NCBI GenBank assembly: GCA_963843085.1
Contig: CAWJJG010000011.1
Coordinates: forward strand, 744,001 to 808,000
Length of the DNA: 64,000 bases
Origin: DASUPK01 sp963843085
Lineage (GTDB): Bacteria > Actinomycetota > Thermoleophilia > Solirubrobacterales > 70-9
Direction: 5' to 3'
Both the position numbers and the translations under genes were made by a program. The notes under the pieces were generated by a model, which ran no database searches, was not told the DNA's origin, and saw only the letters and a list, made by a program, of their open reading frames with translations. Positions 1-8,316 of the stretch are shown here, in pieces; positions within the stretch are counted from its first letter, which is position 1, and every line of letters starts with the position of its first letter.

Positions 1-330
1 GAAGCGCAGGCCTGGCTCGTCTCCGGGCTCCTGTCCGGGATCTCCGGGCTCTTGCTCTCCGACCTTGTCGGGCTCGACGCGGTCAGCCTGACCTTCCTGG
101 TGATCTCATCGCTGGCCGCAGCGCTGATCGCCCAACTGCGGTCGCTGGTCATCACCTTCTTCGCTGCTCTCGTCGTCGGGCTGGTCAGCGCCCTCGCGAC
201 GCCGATCGCCTCAATCGCCGAGTACCGCAACATGGCGCCCTTCGTGCTCGCCACCGTGGCGCTGCTGGTGATCTCGCGCAAGCGTGAGATCTCGTTCACC
301 GGAACCGGGCTCGGCAATGGCCGGGGCTGA
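1..330 (+). CDS. livH: Branched-chain amino acid type ABC transporter permease, LivH-like (C-terminal part)
   Basis: The reading frame is open from the first base of the window, so the N-terminal two thirds lie upstream. The remaining 109 residues carry three strongly hydrophobic stretches and end with a short basic tail, as in the C-terminus of LivH-type inner-membrane permeases. It is followed at once by LivM, LivG and LivF homologues, which makes the assignment firm although the fragment alone is not diagnostic. The substrate is unknown. In this family the LIV label covers importers of aromatic acids as well as amino acids, and the catabolic neighbours favour an aromatic or organic acid. 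The substrate-binding protein is not in the window and may lie upstream. Confidence 0.8.
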   Translation, partial: EAQAWLVSGLLSGISGLLLSDLVGLDAVSLTFLVISSLAAALIAQLRSLVITFFAALVVGLVSALATPIASIAEYRNMAPFVLATVALLVISRKREISFTGTGLGNGRG

Positions 331-1414
331 GGCCTCAGCCCCCAGCGTCACCGATCGCGCTCTCGGGCCGATCAACCGCCTCGATCGGGGCGAGCGGATT
401 CGTGTCGTCGTGATCGCCGTCCTACTCGCCTTCGTGCTCCTGGTGCTTCCCTCGATGCTGAGCGCGTACTGGACCGATGTCTCCACCAGCGTCGTGATCT
501 ACACGATCGTCGCTCTCGGTCTCGGCCTGCTGATGGGTCGCGTCGGCCTCGTCTCGCTGGGCCAGGTGGCGGTCCTCGCGCTCGGGGCCTGGGTGGGCGC
601 CAGGCTGCTCTTCGCCACCGGGCTCCCCTTCCCGGTCGTCACGATCATGACCGGACTGGTCACCATGGTCCTCGGCTCGCTGATCGGACTGCCGGCGCTT
701 CGCGTCAGCGGCCTCTACCTGGCACTGATCACGCTGATGCTGGCCGGTGCGATCACGGTCGTGATCGCCGCGACCGACTTCCCGAACGGCGGCGGTGGTT
801 TCCTCGGCCACACCGATGCGACCACCGGCGCACAGGTGATCCGGCGCCCCGCCATCGCCACGGCTGACCACGCCTACTTCCGCTACTGCGTGATTTGGGC
901 GGCCCTGATGTTCCTGCTGGCGCTCTGGCACGTGCGCGGCAAACCGGGGCGGGCCTGGGCGACGATCCGCCAGTCGGAGCCCGCCGCCCTCGCGGCCGGG
1001 ATCAACATCAGCCTCTACAAGATGTGGGCCTTCGCGCTCGCCTCATTCATGACCGGTGTTGCGGGCGCGCTGCTGGCCGGCAGCTCGGGGACCCTCTTCA
1101 ACCTGACCTTCCCCACCCAGGACTCGATCATCCTGCTGGCGGTCGTCCTGATGGGCGGGATCTACAGCCTCTGGGGCGCGGTGGTCGCCGGCATCCTGAT
1201 CAAGCTCCTGCCCGCGCTACTCGACAATTGGGGGCTGCCGCCGGATCTGCTCACGATCCTCTTCGGGCTCGGGGTGATCCAGGTGCTGACCACGGCGCCC
1301 GCGGGCCTGGTCGATCAGTTCCCGAAGGACATGGCGAGGCTGGGGCGCTGGATCTGGCGAGCGGTGGGCAGCCCGGGCGGGCGGGCGGCCGGAGGCACGG
1401 CGGGGTCGGAATGA
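317..1414 (+). CDS. livM: Branched-chain amino acid type ABC transporter permease, LivM-like
   Basis: An inner-membrane permease of about 365 residues with eight or more hydrophobic segments. The stretch GRVGLVSLGQVAVLALGAW around residue 70 is the typical LivM/LivH membrane signature. The ATG at 317 is preferred. A GTG at 284 lies in the same frame, but it would add 11 polar residues and deepen the overlap with livH. The start overlaps the livH end by 14 bp and the stop shares ATGA with livG, so translation is probably coupled. The C-terminus is a Gly/Ala-rich tail after the last membrane segment. It forms the channel with the LivH homologue. Confidence 0.9.
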   Translation: MAGAEASAPSVTDRALGPINRLDRGERIRVVVIAVLLAFVLLVLPSMLSAYWTDVSTSVVIYTIVALGLGLLMGRVGLVSLGQVAVLALGAWVGARLLFATGLPFPVVTIMTGLVTMVLGSLIGLPALRVSGLYLALITLMLAGAITVVIAATDFPNGGGGFLGHTDATTGAQVIRRPAIATADHAYFRYCVIWAALMFLLALWHVRGKPGRAWATIRQSEPAALAAGINISLYKMWAFALASFMTGVAGALLAGSSGTLFNLTFPTQDSIILLAVVLMGGIYSLWGAVVAGILIKLLPALLDNWGLPPDLLTILFGLGVIQVLTTAPAGLVDQFPKDMARLGRWIWRAVGSPGGRAAGGTAGSE

Positions 1415-2130
1415 TCAAGGTCGAGAACCTCGAGGTGCGGTTCGGCGGCGTCAAGCCGATCGATCAGATGAGCGTGACCTTCCCCGCCGGCACCTGCGGC
1501 CTGATCGGTCCGAACGGAGCGGGCAAGACCACCTTCTTCAACGTTCTCAGCGGCTTCGTGAAGCCGTCGGGAGGAGCGGTCACCGCCTTCGACGAGGACC
1601 TGCTCGCGATGACCGACTTCCGTCGCGCCCGCTGGGGCCTTCGCCGCACCTTCCAGACCGAGCAGGCGATCGAGGAGCTCTCGCTCTACGACAACGTCGC
1701 CATGGTCGAGGAGCACTCGACCAGCAACGGCGGCGGCTCACGGCGCGAGGACGTGATCGGCGCGCTGGAGTTCGTCGGCCTCGCGAGCCGGGAGCCCAGC
1801 ACCAAGGTCGGGACGCTCGGCGCGCGCGAGCGCCGGCTCGTGGAGATCGCCCGCGCGGTCGTCGGCAAGCCGCGGGCGGTGCTTCTGGACGAGCCGGCCG
1901 CGGGCCTCCCTGACGAGGAGACCGAGCACATGGGCAGCGTGATCCGGCGGATCCCGGAGGAGATCGGTGCGCTCGTGATCCTGGTCGATCACGACATGAA
2001 TCTCGTCTCCTCCTGCTGCGAGCTCACCTCCGTGCTCGACTTCGGGAAGCTGATCGCCTCGGGACCGACTGACGAGGTCCTGCGCGACGAGCACGTGATC
2101 CGCGCCTATCTCGGAGCGGAGGAGATTTGA
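1411..2130 (+). CDS. livG: ABC transporter ATP-binding protein, LivG-like
   Basis: A 239-residue cytoplasmic ATPase. Walker A (GPNGAGKTT, residues 33-41), Walker B (AVLLDEPAAGL) and the switch His (VDHDMNLV) are all present. The signature segment reads LGARERRLVEIARA, so the usual S-G-G/Y-G core is replaced. LivG proteins are often loose here, but this one is unusually degenerate. The start ATG at 1411 overlaps the livM stop (ATGA). The much longer open frame upstream of this ATG is only the shadow of livM. It should energise import together with the LivF homologue downstream. Confidence 0.9.
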   Translation: MIKVENLEVRFGGVKPIDQMSVTFPAGTCGLIGPNGAGKTTFFNVLSGFVKPSGGAVTAFDEDLLAMTDFRRARWGLRRTFQTEQAIEELSLYDNVAMVEEHSTSNGGGSRREDVIGALEFVGLASREPSTKVGTLGARERRLVEIARAVVGKPRAVLLDEPAAGLPDEETEHMGSVIRRIPEEIGALVILVDHDMNLVSSCCELTSVLDFGKLIASGPTDEVLRDEHVIRAYLGAEEI

Positions 2131-2927
2131 GCCCCGCCGCCCAGAAGAAGACGGCCGAGGAGAAGCCCGCCGCCGGCAAGAAGGGCGACGTGCTCACCCT
2201 CGAGAACCTGACCGTCGCGCGGGGCGGCCGCCCCGTCGTCCGCGACGTCTCGCTGCGCATCGATCCGGGCGAGGTGACCGCTTTGCTGGGTCCCAACGGA
2301 GCCGGCAAATCGAGCCTCGTGCTCGCCGTCAGCGGGGTGCTGCGGCCGGAGTCCGGCTCGGTGAAGCTGAACGGCACCGACCTGAGCTCGACTCGGCCCG
2401 AGAAGATTCGCGCGGCCGGCGTCGCCGTCGTTCCCGAGGGCCGGCGACTCCTCTCCGATCTCACCGTCGAGGACAACCTGCGGGTGGCGACCTACTCCCT
2501 CCCGCGAGGGGGTGCCGACGACGGCCTGAAGTACGCGCTCGAGATGTTCCCCGAGCTGCGGCCCCGGCTCAACACGCAGTCGCGGTCCCTCTCCGGCGGC
2601 GAGCAGCAGATGCTGGTGCTCGCGCAGGCGCTCGTCTCGAAGCCGAAGTTCGTGCTGATCGACGAGCTCTCGCTGGGGCTCGCGCCGGTCGTCGTCAAGC
2701 GGCTGATCCCCACGATCGAGAAACTGGCGAAGGAGGGAATCGGCGTGCTCCTGATCGAGCAGTTCGCCACGATCGCTCTGGGAATGGCGAACGAGGCTTA
2801 CGTGATGGGCCACGGGAGGATCGAGTTCTCGGGCACCGCGAGCGAGCTGAAGAAGAAGCCCGAGCTGCTCCAGTCGGCTTACCTGAGCAGCGCCAGCACC
2901 ACCAACGGAGGCGAGGGGAACAAATGA
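2127..2927 (+). CDS. livF: ABC transporter ATP-binding protein, LivF-like
   Basis: A 266-residue ATPase with Walker A (LGPNGAGKSS), a canonical LSGGEQQ signature and Walker B (FVLIDELSLGLAP), the pattern of LivF proteins. It starts with TTG at 2127, which overlaps the livG stop (TTGA). The first 20 or so residues are Lys/Ala-rich and not part of the fold. A later start is possible but none has a better ribosome site. It pairs with LivG as a heterodimer whose second site keeps the canonical signature. Its stop overlaps the ATG of the E1 alpha gene, tying the importer to the dehydrogenase genes. Confidence 0.9.
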   Translation: MSPAAQKKTAEEKPAAGKKGDVLTLENLTVARGGRPVVRDVSLRIDPGEVTALLGPNGAGKSSLVLAVSGVLRPESGSVKLNGTDLSSTRPEKIRAAGVAVVPEGRRLLSDLTVEDNLRVATYSLPRGGADDGLKYALEMFPELRPRLNTQSRSLSGGEQQMLVLAQALVSKPKFVLIDELSLGLAPVVVKRLIPTIEKLAKEGIGVLLIEQFATIALGMANEAYVMGHGRIEFSGTASELKKKPELLQSAYLSSASTTNGGEGNK

Positions 2928-3949
2928 GCGAGACCTGGGATGCGGAGCGCCGGACGCGCGCCTTCGAGCGGATGCTGACCATCCGCCGCTTCGAGGAAGC
3001 CGTGGACAAGCTCTTCCACGACGACCACGCCTTCATGACCCACTTCCACCTGTACATCGGCCAGGAGTCGACCGGCGTGGGACTGATGGAGGCGCTGGGC
3101 CCGGACGACAAGCTCGCCACGCATCACCGCAACCATGGCCACATCCTCGCCCGGGGCTCCGACCCGAAGCAGGCTCTGGCCGAGATCCTCGGCCGCGAGA
3201 CCGGCCTGAACAAGGGCGCCGGCGGCACGCTCCACATGAGCGATCCGGATCTGGGATTCATCTCGACCTCCTCGATCGTCGGCGGCAGCATCTCGCTCGC
3301 CAACGGCGCCGCCTTCGCCCTCAAGCAGGAGGGCGGCGACGCCATCGCGGTCGCGCTGTTCGGCGACGGCGCGCTCGAGGAGGGGATTGCCTACGAGTCG
3401 CTCAACCTCGCGGCCCTCTACGAGCTGCCGGTTCTGTTCGTCTGCGAGAACAACAGCGCCGGCGCGCTCGGCTCGGCCGGCGGTGGGTTCCCGACCTCGG
3501 TCTCCGCCGTCGAGGACCTCACGACGATCCCGGAGACCTTCGGGATCCCGGTGGAGACCGTCGACGGCCGAGACCTGGAGGCCGTCAATGAGCTCGCGGC
3601 GAAGGCCGTCGAGCACTGCCGGGCTCGCAAAGGCCCGTACTTCCTTCATGCGGTCACCGAGCGCTGGGCCGGAAGCCAGCCGCTCTGGCCGGAGCTGACC
3701 ACCGGCGAGCTCGACATCTCGATGGCCTGGGATGAGTCGAAGATCTCCGGCCAACACGAGGATTGGTACCGCGACCACGATCCGGTCCTGATCTACGCGC
3801 GCAAGCTGCTCGCGGCCGATGAGCTGAGCCAGGGCCAGCTCACCGAAATGGACGAGCAGCAGACGAAGAGGATTGCGGAGGCGCGTGAGTTCGCCATGGA
3901 GAGCGCCCGGCCCACTCCGGAGTCCGCCCTCGAACACGTCTTCGCCTAA
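2924..3949 (+). CDS. Thiamine-diphosphate 2-oxoacid dehydrogenase E1 alpha subunit (pair 1)
   Basis: A 341-residue E1 alpha of the pyruvate/acetoin/branched-chain 2-oxoacid dehydrogenase type. It shows the start helix and MLTIRRFEEAV motif (residues 17-27), GGTLHM near 101-105, and the ThDP/Mg motif from GDGA (147-150) to ENN (175-177). The E1 alpha/beta tetramer decarboxylates a 2-oxoacid and passes the acyl group to a lipoyl E2. It is joined to livF by ATGA and followed after 10 bp by its beta partner. No E2 or E3 gene is visible, so either a distant complex is used or the pair acts as a decarboxylase. The substrate cannot be read from sequence. Linkage to aromatic genes suggests an arylglyoxylate or a ring-fission 2-oxoacid, but this is inference. 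Confidence 0.88.
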   Translation: MSETWDAERRTRAFERMLTIRRFEEAVDKLFHDDHAFMTHFHLYIGQESTGVGLMEALGPDDKLATHHRNHGHILARGSDPKQALAEILGRETGLNKGAGGTLHMSDPDLGFISTSSIVGGSISLANGAAFALKQEGGDAIAVALFGDGALEEGIAYESLNLAALYELPVLFVCENNSAGALGSAGGGFPTSVSAVEDLTTIPETFGIPVETVDGRDLEAVNELAAKAVEHCRARKGPYFLHAVTERWAGSQPLWPELTTGELDISMAWDESKISGQHEDWYRDHDPVLIYARKLLAADELSQGQLTEMDEQQTKRIAEAREFAMESARPTPESALEHVFA

Positions 3950-3959
3950 GGAGGATCCG

Positions 3960-4952
3960 ATGCCGACCAAGAACTACGCCGACGCGATGCTCGACGTGCT
4001 CAGCAGGTTCATGGACGAGGACCCGAACTTCGTCGTGATGGGCAACGAGGTGCTGGGCATCGGCCCGGAGGGCATGCAGTTCGAGCCCTTCCAGAAGAAA
4101 TACGGGGATCGCATCCTCTTCCCGCCCTGCTCCGAGGCGGCCTACACGGCGATGGCCGCCGGCGCGGCGATGTGCGGGCACCGGATGTTCGCCCACCTCG
4201 GGCTCGCCTCGTTCACCTATCCGGCGATCTCCTCGATAGCCAACGAGATCTCGACAGCGCGCACGTCCTCGGGCGGCACCATCGGCGTCCCGGTCACGCT
4301 GCACATCAGCCACGGGCTCCTGCACGGCGGCGGCGCACAGCACTCGGAGAGCCCGTTCGGCATGTACTGGAACCTGCCCGGGATCGAGATCGCCGCTCCC
4401 TCGGGAGCCAAGGAGGTCAAGGGGCTGCTGACGACCGCCATCAAGTCGGACAACCCGACCATCGTGCTCACCCACGCGTTCGGCTACGGCGCCGAGGACG
4501 ACGTCCCGGACGGAGACTTCGAGATCCCCTTCGGACAGGCAGACGTCAAGCGCGAGGGCGACGCGGTGACGATCGTCGCCTGCTCGATGATGACCTCGGT
4601 GGCGCTCGGGGCGGCCGACGAGCTGGCCGGCGAGGGGATCAACGCCGAGGTGATCGACCTCCGCACCCTGGTCCCGCTCGACGAGCAGACCATCCTCGAC
4701 TCGGTCGCCAAGACCGGAAGGCTGATCGTCGCCGACGAGGGCCGGATGCGTGCCGGAGTCGCGTCCGAGATCGCCGCCATGGTCAGCGAGAAGGCGCTCG
4801 GCTCGTTGAAGGCGCCGGTCGCCCGCGTGACCCGAATGGACGCTCCGGTTGCGGCGAACCAGGTCCAGGAGGGCTACATCGCTCCGGATGCGGAGAAGCT
4901 CGTCTCGGCGGCGAGGCAGATCGTCGGCGAACTTCCGGCCGCGGCGGCGTAG
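3960..4952 (+). CDS. Thiamine-diphosphate 2-oxoacid dehydrogenase E1 beta subunit (pair 1)
   Basis: A 330-residue E1 beta subunit. It begins with the pyrimidine-binding domain (MPTKNYADAML and a glutamate near residue 26, FVVMGNEV) and ends with the transketolase C-terminal domain (EVIDLRTLVPLDEQTIL). The ATG at 3960 sits 4 bp after a strong ribosome-binding site, AAGGAGGA-like, at 3948-3956, which decides the start over an in-frame ATG at 3873 inside E1 alpha. It forms the alpha2beta2 E1 with the upstream gene. The E1 beta encoded at 7286-8263 is a clear homologue, so this region holds two E1 pairs. Confidence 0.88.
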   Translation: MPTKNYADAMLDVLSRFMDEDPNFVVMGNEVLGIGPEGMQFEPFQKKYGDRILFPPCSEAAYTAMAAGAAMCGHRMFAHLGLASFTYPAISSIANEISTARTSSGGTIGVPVTLHISHGLLHGGGAQHSESPFGMYWNLPGIEIAAPSGAKEVKGLLTTAIKSDNPTIVLTHAFGYGAEDDVPDGDFEIPFGQADVKREGDAVTIVACSMMTSVALGAADELAGEGINAEVIDLRTLVPLDEQTILDSVAKTGRLIVADEGRMRAGVASEIAAMVSEKALGSLKAPVARVTRMDAPVAANQVQEGYIAPDAEKLVSAARQIVGELPAAAA

Positions 4953-4974
4953 CCGCGGCGGCGGTGACGTCCAG

Positions 4975-5397
4975 ATGCCGCTGACGAAGCTGGACCACGT
5001 TCTCGTGCTGACCGAGGACATCGACGGGACGCGGGACTTCTACCGGGACGCGCTCGGCTTGGAGGTCGGGGATCGCCCGCCCCTGGAGTTCCCCGGCTAC
5101 TGGCTGTACGCGCAGGGGGTTCCATGTATTCACGTCGCCGACCGCAGGGCCTACGCGGTGCATTCCGCGAGCACCGGAGTCCTCCCGTCCCCGCCGGCCG
5201 TCGGCACCGGGGCGCTCGACCACCTCGCGTTCGCAAGCGACGACCACGACGAGGCCCTGGCGCGGCTGGAGCGCAGCGGGGTCGAGGCCAGGCACAACAC
5301 GGTGCCCGGCATCGGGATGCGACAGCTGTTCGTCGAGGACCCGAACGGGGTCATGATCGAAATCAACGTGGTGCCCGCCAAGGGCGAGGAGGAGTGA
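4975..5397 (+). CDS. VOC (glyoxalase/extradiol dioxygenase fold) family protein
   Basis: A 140-residue single vicinal-oxygen-chelate domain pair. It opens with KLDHVLVLTEDIDGTRDFYRD, the typical first beta-alpha unit with a metal-ligand His at position 7. The second half has LDHLAFASDD, with the next ligand-type His, and ends with FVEDPNGVMIEINV, where a Glu usually completes the site. The metal site therefore looks intact, which fits an isomerase, lyase or dioxygenase on a small substrate. The exact reaction is not predictable. It lies 22 bp after E1 beta and 2 bp before the next start. Confidence 0.75.
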   Translation: MPLTKLDHVLVLTEDIDGTRDFYRDALGLEVGDRPPLEFPGYWLYAQGVPCIHVADRRAYAVHSASTGVLPSPPAVGTGALDHLAFASDDHDEALARLERSGVEARHNTVPGIGMRQLFVEDPNGVMIEINVVPAKGEEE

Positions 5398-5399
5398 GC

Positions 5400-6278
5400 A
5401 TGGCCACTGACAACGGCGTCGAGCTGATGGGCGCGTACTGGACGACCGCGGGCCCCACCCAGCCGCACGAGGGCCAGGAATGGAGCAACTTCGACTTCGC
5501 CGACCGCTGCGCCGAGGCGGCCAAGGCCGGAATGAAGGGAATCGGGATCTGGCATGCCGACCTCGTCCACCAAGGGGAGAGTCGGGACCTCGAGCAGATC
5601 AAGCAGCTGCTCGACGACAACGGGCTCAAGTACCTGGAGCTGGAGTTCATCTGGGGGTTCTTCGAAGACGAGGGCACCGAGGGCCGCAAGGAGTCCGACG
5701 AGCTGCGGGACCTGCTGCTGGAGGCAGCCACGGGGCTCGGCGCCCACCACGTCAAGGTCGGAAACATCCCCGGAGTTCCCTGCGAGCTCGACAAGCTGAC
5801 CGAGCGCTACGCGGAGCTCTGCGCCCACGCCGCCGAGTTGACGGACGCCGTGATCGCCTACGAGTTCATGCCGTTCGACGTCAACGTCGACAACCTCGAC
5901 GCGGCGCTCCGGGTGGTCGAGGGCGCCGGCGCGAAGAACGGCGGACTGGTGATCGACACCTGGCACATGTCGAAGCTGGGGATCGCGCCGGACGACCTGA
6001 AGCGGATCCCGCTCCAGTACCTGACCTGGGTGGAGCTCAGCGACGGCAAGTACGAGTGGATGGAGGACCGGATCGAGGAGACGACCCGGTTCCGGAATCT
6101 GCCGGGGGAGGGCGAGTTCGACATCCGCGGCTACATCAAGGCCGCCCAGGAGATGGGCTACGACGACGCCTGGGGCATCGAGGTCCTTTCGGACGATCTG
6201 CGGGCCGAGCCGATCGACGAGATGTACCGGCACGCGTTCGAGGCGACGATGTCCCAGTTCCAGCCGGTCGCGGCCTAG
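5400..6278 (+). CDS. Sugar phosphate isomerase/epimerase-like TIM-barrel protein
   Basis: A 292-residue protein of the xylose-isomerase-like TIM-barrel superfamily (AP endonuclease 2 type, as in IolE/IolI). Barrel strands with metal-ligand positions are visible: KGIGIWHADL, KYLELEFIW, HHVKVGNIPG, IAYEFMPFDVN, GLVIDTWHMSK and WVELSDGK, then WGIEVLS near the C-terminus. The Glu, Asp/His and Glu set suggests a divalent metal site. Such proteins act as isomerases, epimerases or dehydratases, and the substrate is unknown here. The TAG stop at 6276-6278 is the only stop separating this frame from the downstream E1 alpha frame. Confidence 0.75.
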   Translation: MATDNGVELMGAYWTTAGPTQPHEGQEWSNFDFADRCAEAAKAGMKGIGIWHADLVHQGESRDLEQIKQLLDDNGLKYLELEFIWGFFEDEGTEGRKESDELRDLLLEAATGLGAHHVKVGNIPGVPCELDKLTERYAELCAHAAELTDAVIAYEFMPFDVNVDNLDAALRVVEGAGAKNGGLVIDTWHMSKLGIAPDDLKRIPLQYLTWVELSDGKYEWMEDRIEETTRFRNLPGEGEFDIRGYIKAAQEMGYDDAWGIEVLSDDLRAEPIDEMYRHAFEATMSQFQPVAA

Positions 6279-6353
6279 GACCGACCGATCGCCAAAGCCA
6301 AGCCCAAGACCAAGCCTCTCGACGGAGAGGTCGCGCTCGATCTGCTGCGAAGG

Positions 6354-7289
6354 ATGTGGCGGATCCGGATCTTCGAGTCACGGGTCGGCCAGCTGAAGCG
6401 CGCCGACGAAGTTCACGGGCTGATCCACCTGAGCGAGGGCCAGGAGGCGGTCGCGGCCGGGGTCTGCGGACAGCTTCGCGACGACGACGCCGTCTACTCC
6501 GGCCACCGTGCGCACGGCCACGCGCTCGCCAAGGGCGCCCCGATGGACCGGGTGATGGCCGAGCTGATGGGGCGCGAGGATGGACTCTGCCGGGGTCTCG
6601 GTGGCTCGATGCACCTGGTCGACACCGAGCACGGCCTGATGGGGGCCACGGGCGTCGTCGGCGGCAACATCCCGATCGCGCTGGGCAGCGCGCTGGCCGC
6701 CCAGCTGGACGGCAGCGATCAGGTCGCCGTCGTCTTCTTCGGCGACGGCGCGGTGCAGGCCGGCCACTTCAACGAGACCATCAACCTCGCGACCCTCTGG
6801 GGCCTGCCGCTGATCCTCGTTTGCGAGAACAACGGCTTCGCCGAGTTCACGCCGCGATCCGCGCATACCAACATCGAGCGGGTCAGCGACGTCGTCGCCC
6901 CTTACGGGCTTCCTCGCGAGACCGTCGACGGCAACGATCTCGCCGCGGTCTGGGAGAACTTCGGACGCTTCCTGGCCGCGGCTCGAAAGGGCGAAGGCCC
7001 GATGCTGCTCGAGTGCCTCACACACCGGCTGCGGGGCCACTACGAGGGCGATCCCGGCCAGTACCGGGAGGCAATGGCCGACGAGGAGTGGCAGCGGAAG
7101 GACCCGATCCTCCGCCTCCAGCGGACCGCCGCCGAGGCGGGCTGGTTCGACGAGTCGGCGGCGGCCGAGGTGGAGGCTGAGGCCAGGGAGGCCGTGGAGG
7201 CCGCCATCGAGTTCGGCCGCGCCGGCTCCTCCCCCTCACCGGAGGTCGCTGCCGGTCTGGTCTATGCGGATTCGGAGGCCGGCCGATGA
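6354..7289 (+). CDS. Thiamine-diphosphate 2-oxoacid dehydrogenase E1 alpha subunit (pair 2); true start uncertain
   Basis: An E1 alpha homologue with HRAHGHALAKG, GGSMHL (84-89), GATGVVGGNIPIALG (97-111) and the ThDP motif from GDGA (130-133) to ENN. The ATG at 6354 gives 311 residues but removes the N-terminal helix that precedes the (M)xxIRxFE motif in the first paralogue. The frame is open back to the TAG at 6276, and the natural-looking N-terminus (AKAKPKTKPLDGEVALDLLRR) would begin at an ATC at 6288. No ATG, GTG or TTG exists between 6279 and 6353 in frame, so a rare start codon is possible. It overlaps E1 beta by ATGA. Probably a different substrate from pair 1. Confidence 0.82.
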   Translation: MWRIRIFESRVGQLKRADEVHGLIHLSEGQEAVAAGVCGQLRDDDAVYSGHRAHGHALAKGAPMDRVMAELMGREDGLCRGLGGSMHLVDTEHGLMGATGVVGGNIPIALGSALAAQLDGSDQVAVVFFGDGAVQAGHFNETINLATLWGLPLILVCENNGFAEFTPRSAHTNIERVSDVVAPYGLPRETVDGNDLAAVWENFGRFLAAARKGEGPMLLECLTHRLRGHYEGDPGQYREAMADEEWQRKDPILRLQRTAAEAGWFDESAAAEVEAEAREAVEAAIEFGRAGSSPSPEVAAGLVYADSEAGR

Positions 7290-8263
7290 GCGAGACCACG
7301 TTCGTCAAGGCGGTGAACGCGACCCTCGCCGACGCGATGCGCGACGACACCGACGTGATCCTGATCGGCGAGGACGTCGCCGAGGGAGGGCCCTACACGG
7401 TGACCGCCGGTCTCGCCGAGGAGTTCGGGACCGAGCGCGTCCTGAACACGCCGATCAGCGAGGCGGCGATCTGCGGCGTGGCGATCGGCGCCGCGCAGTC
7501 CGGCAAGCGGCCGGTGCTGGAGATCATGTTCATCGACTTCCTCACTCTCGCCCTCGACCAGCTCGTCAACGCCGCCGCCAAGGCCCACTTCATGTCGGGT
7601 GGCCAGCTGCGGGTGCCGCTCGTACTGCGTACCCAGGGGGGCGCAGGAACGCGCGGCGCCGCGCAGCACTCCCAGAGCCTGGAGGCCTGGCTGACCCACG
7701 TCCCGGGGCTCAAGGTCGTGATGCCGAGCAACGCCGCGGACGCCGCCGACCTGCTGGTGAGCGCGATCGCCGATCCCAACCCGGTCGTCTTCATCGAGCA
7801 CAAGAATCTCTACTTCCGCAGGGAGGAGGTGCCGGACGATGCCGAGCCGGTGCCGATCGGCAAGGCGCGGGTCGCGCGTCAGGGAGGGGACGTGACGATC
7901 GTCGCCCTCTCGCGGATGGTCGGGGAGTCACTGGCTGCCGCCGAGCGCCTCTCAGCCGACGGGATCGAGGCCGAGGTGATCGACCCGCGGACGCTGGTCC
8001 CCTTCGACCTCGAGGCGGTGCTCGAGTCAGTCCGGCGGACGAACCGGCTGGTCGTCGCGCACGAGGCGGTCGAGCACGGCGGCTTCGGGGCCGAGATCGC
8101 GGCGGAAGTGCAGGAGGCCGCGTTCGACTTCCTCGATGCCCCGATCGAGCGCGTCGGGGCCCCCTTTGAGCCGGTCCCGCTCAGTCCCGCGCTCGAGGAC
8201 GCCTACCTGCCCGGAGCCGATGACGTCTACGCGGCGGCACGGCGCGCGCTCGGCATCGCCTGA
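7286..8263 (+). CDS. Thiamine-diphosphate 2-oxoacid dehydrogenase E1 beta subunit (pair 2)
   Basis: A 325-residue E1 beta subunit. The N-terminal half has DVILIGEDVAEGGPYTVTAGL with the catalytic-type glutamate, then TPISEAAICGVAIGAA and GAGTRGAAQHSQSLE. The C-terminal half carries EVIDPRTLVPFDLEAVLES. It starts at the ATG overlapping the E1 alpha stop, so the two are translated as a pair. As with pair 1, no lipoyl E2 or E3 gene follows. The next gene, a YihY-like membrane protein, is separated by 53 bp and looks unrelated, so this is probably the end of the operon that begins before the window. Confidence 0.88.
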   Translation: MSETTFVKAVNATLADAMRDDTDVILIGEDVAEGGPYTVTAGLAEEFGTERVLNTPISEAAICGVAIGAAQSGKRPVLEIMFIDFLTLALDQLVNAAAKAHFMSGGQLRVPLVLRTQGGAGTRGAAQHSQSLEAWLTHVPGLKVVMPSNAADAADLLVSAIADPNPVVFIEHKNLYFRREEVPDDAEPVPIGKARVARQGGDVTIVALSRMVGESLAAAERLSADGIEAEVIDPRTLVPFDLEAVLESVRRTNRLVVAHEAVEHGGFGAEIAAEVQEAAFDFLDAPIERVGAPFEPVPLSPALEDAYLPGADDVYAAARRALGIA

Positions 8264-8316
8264 ACCCGCCGTCTTTGGTGCAGCCGAACCGCCGGTTGCC
8301 GGGTAGAAAGGACCGG

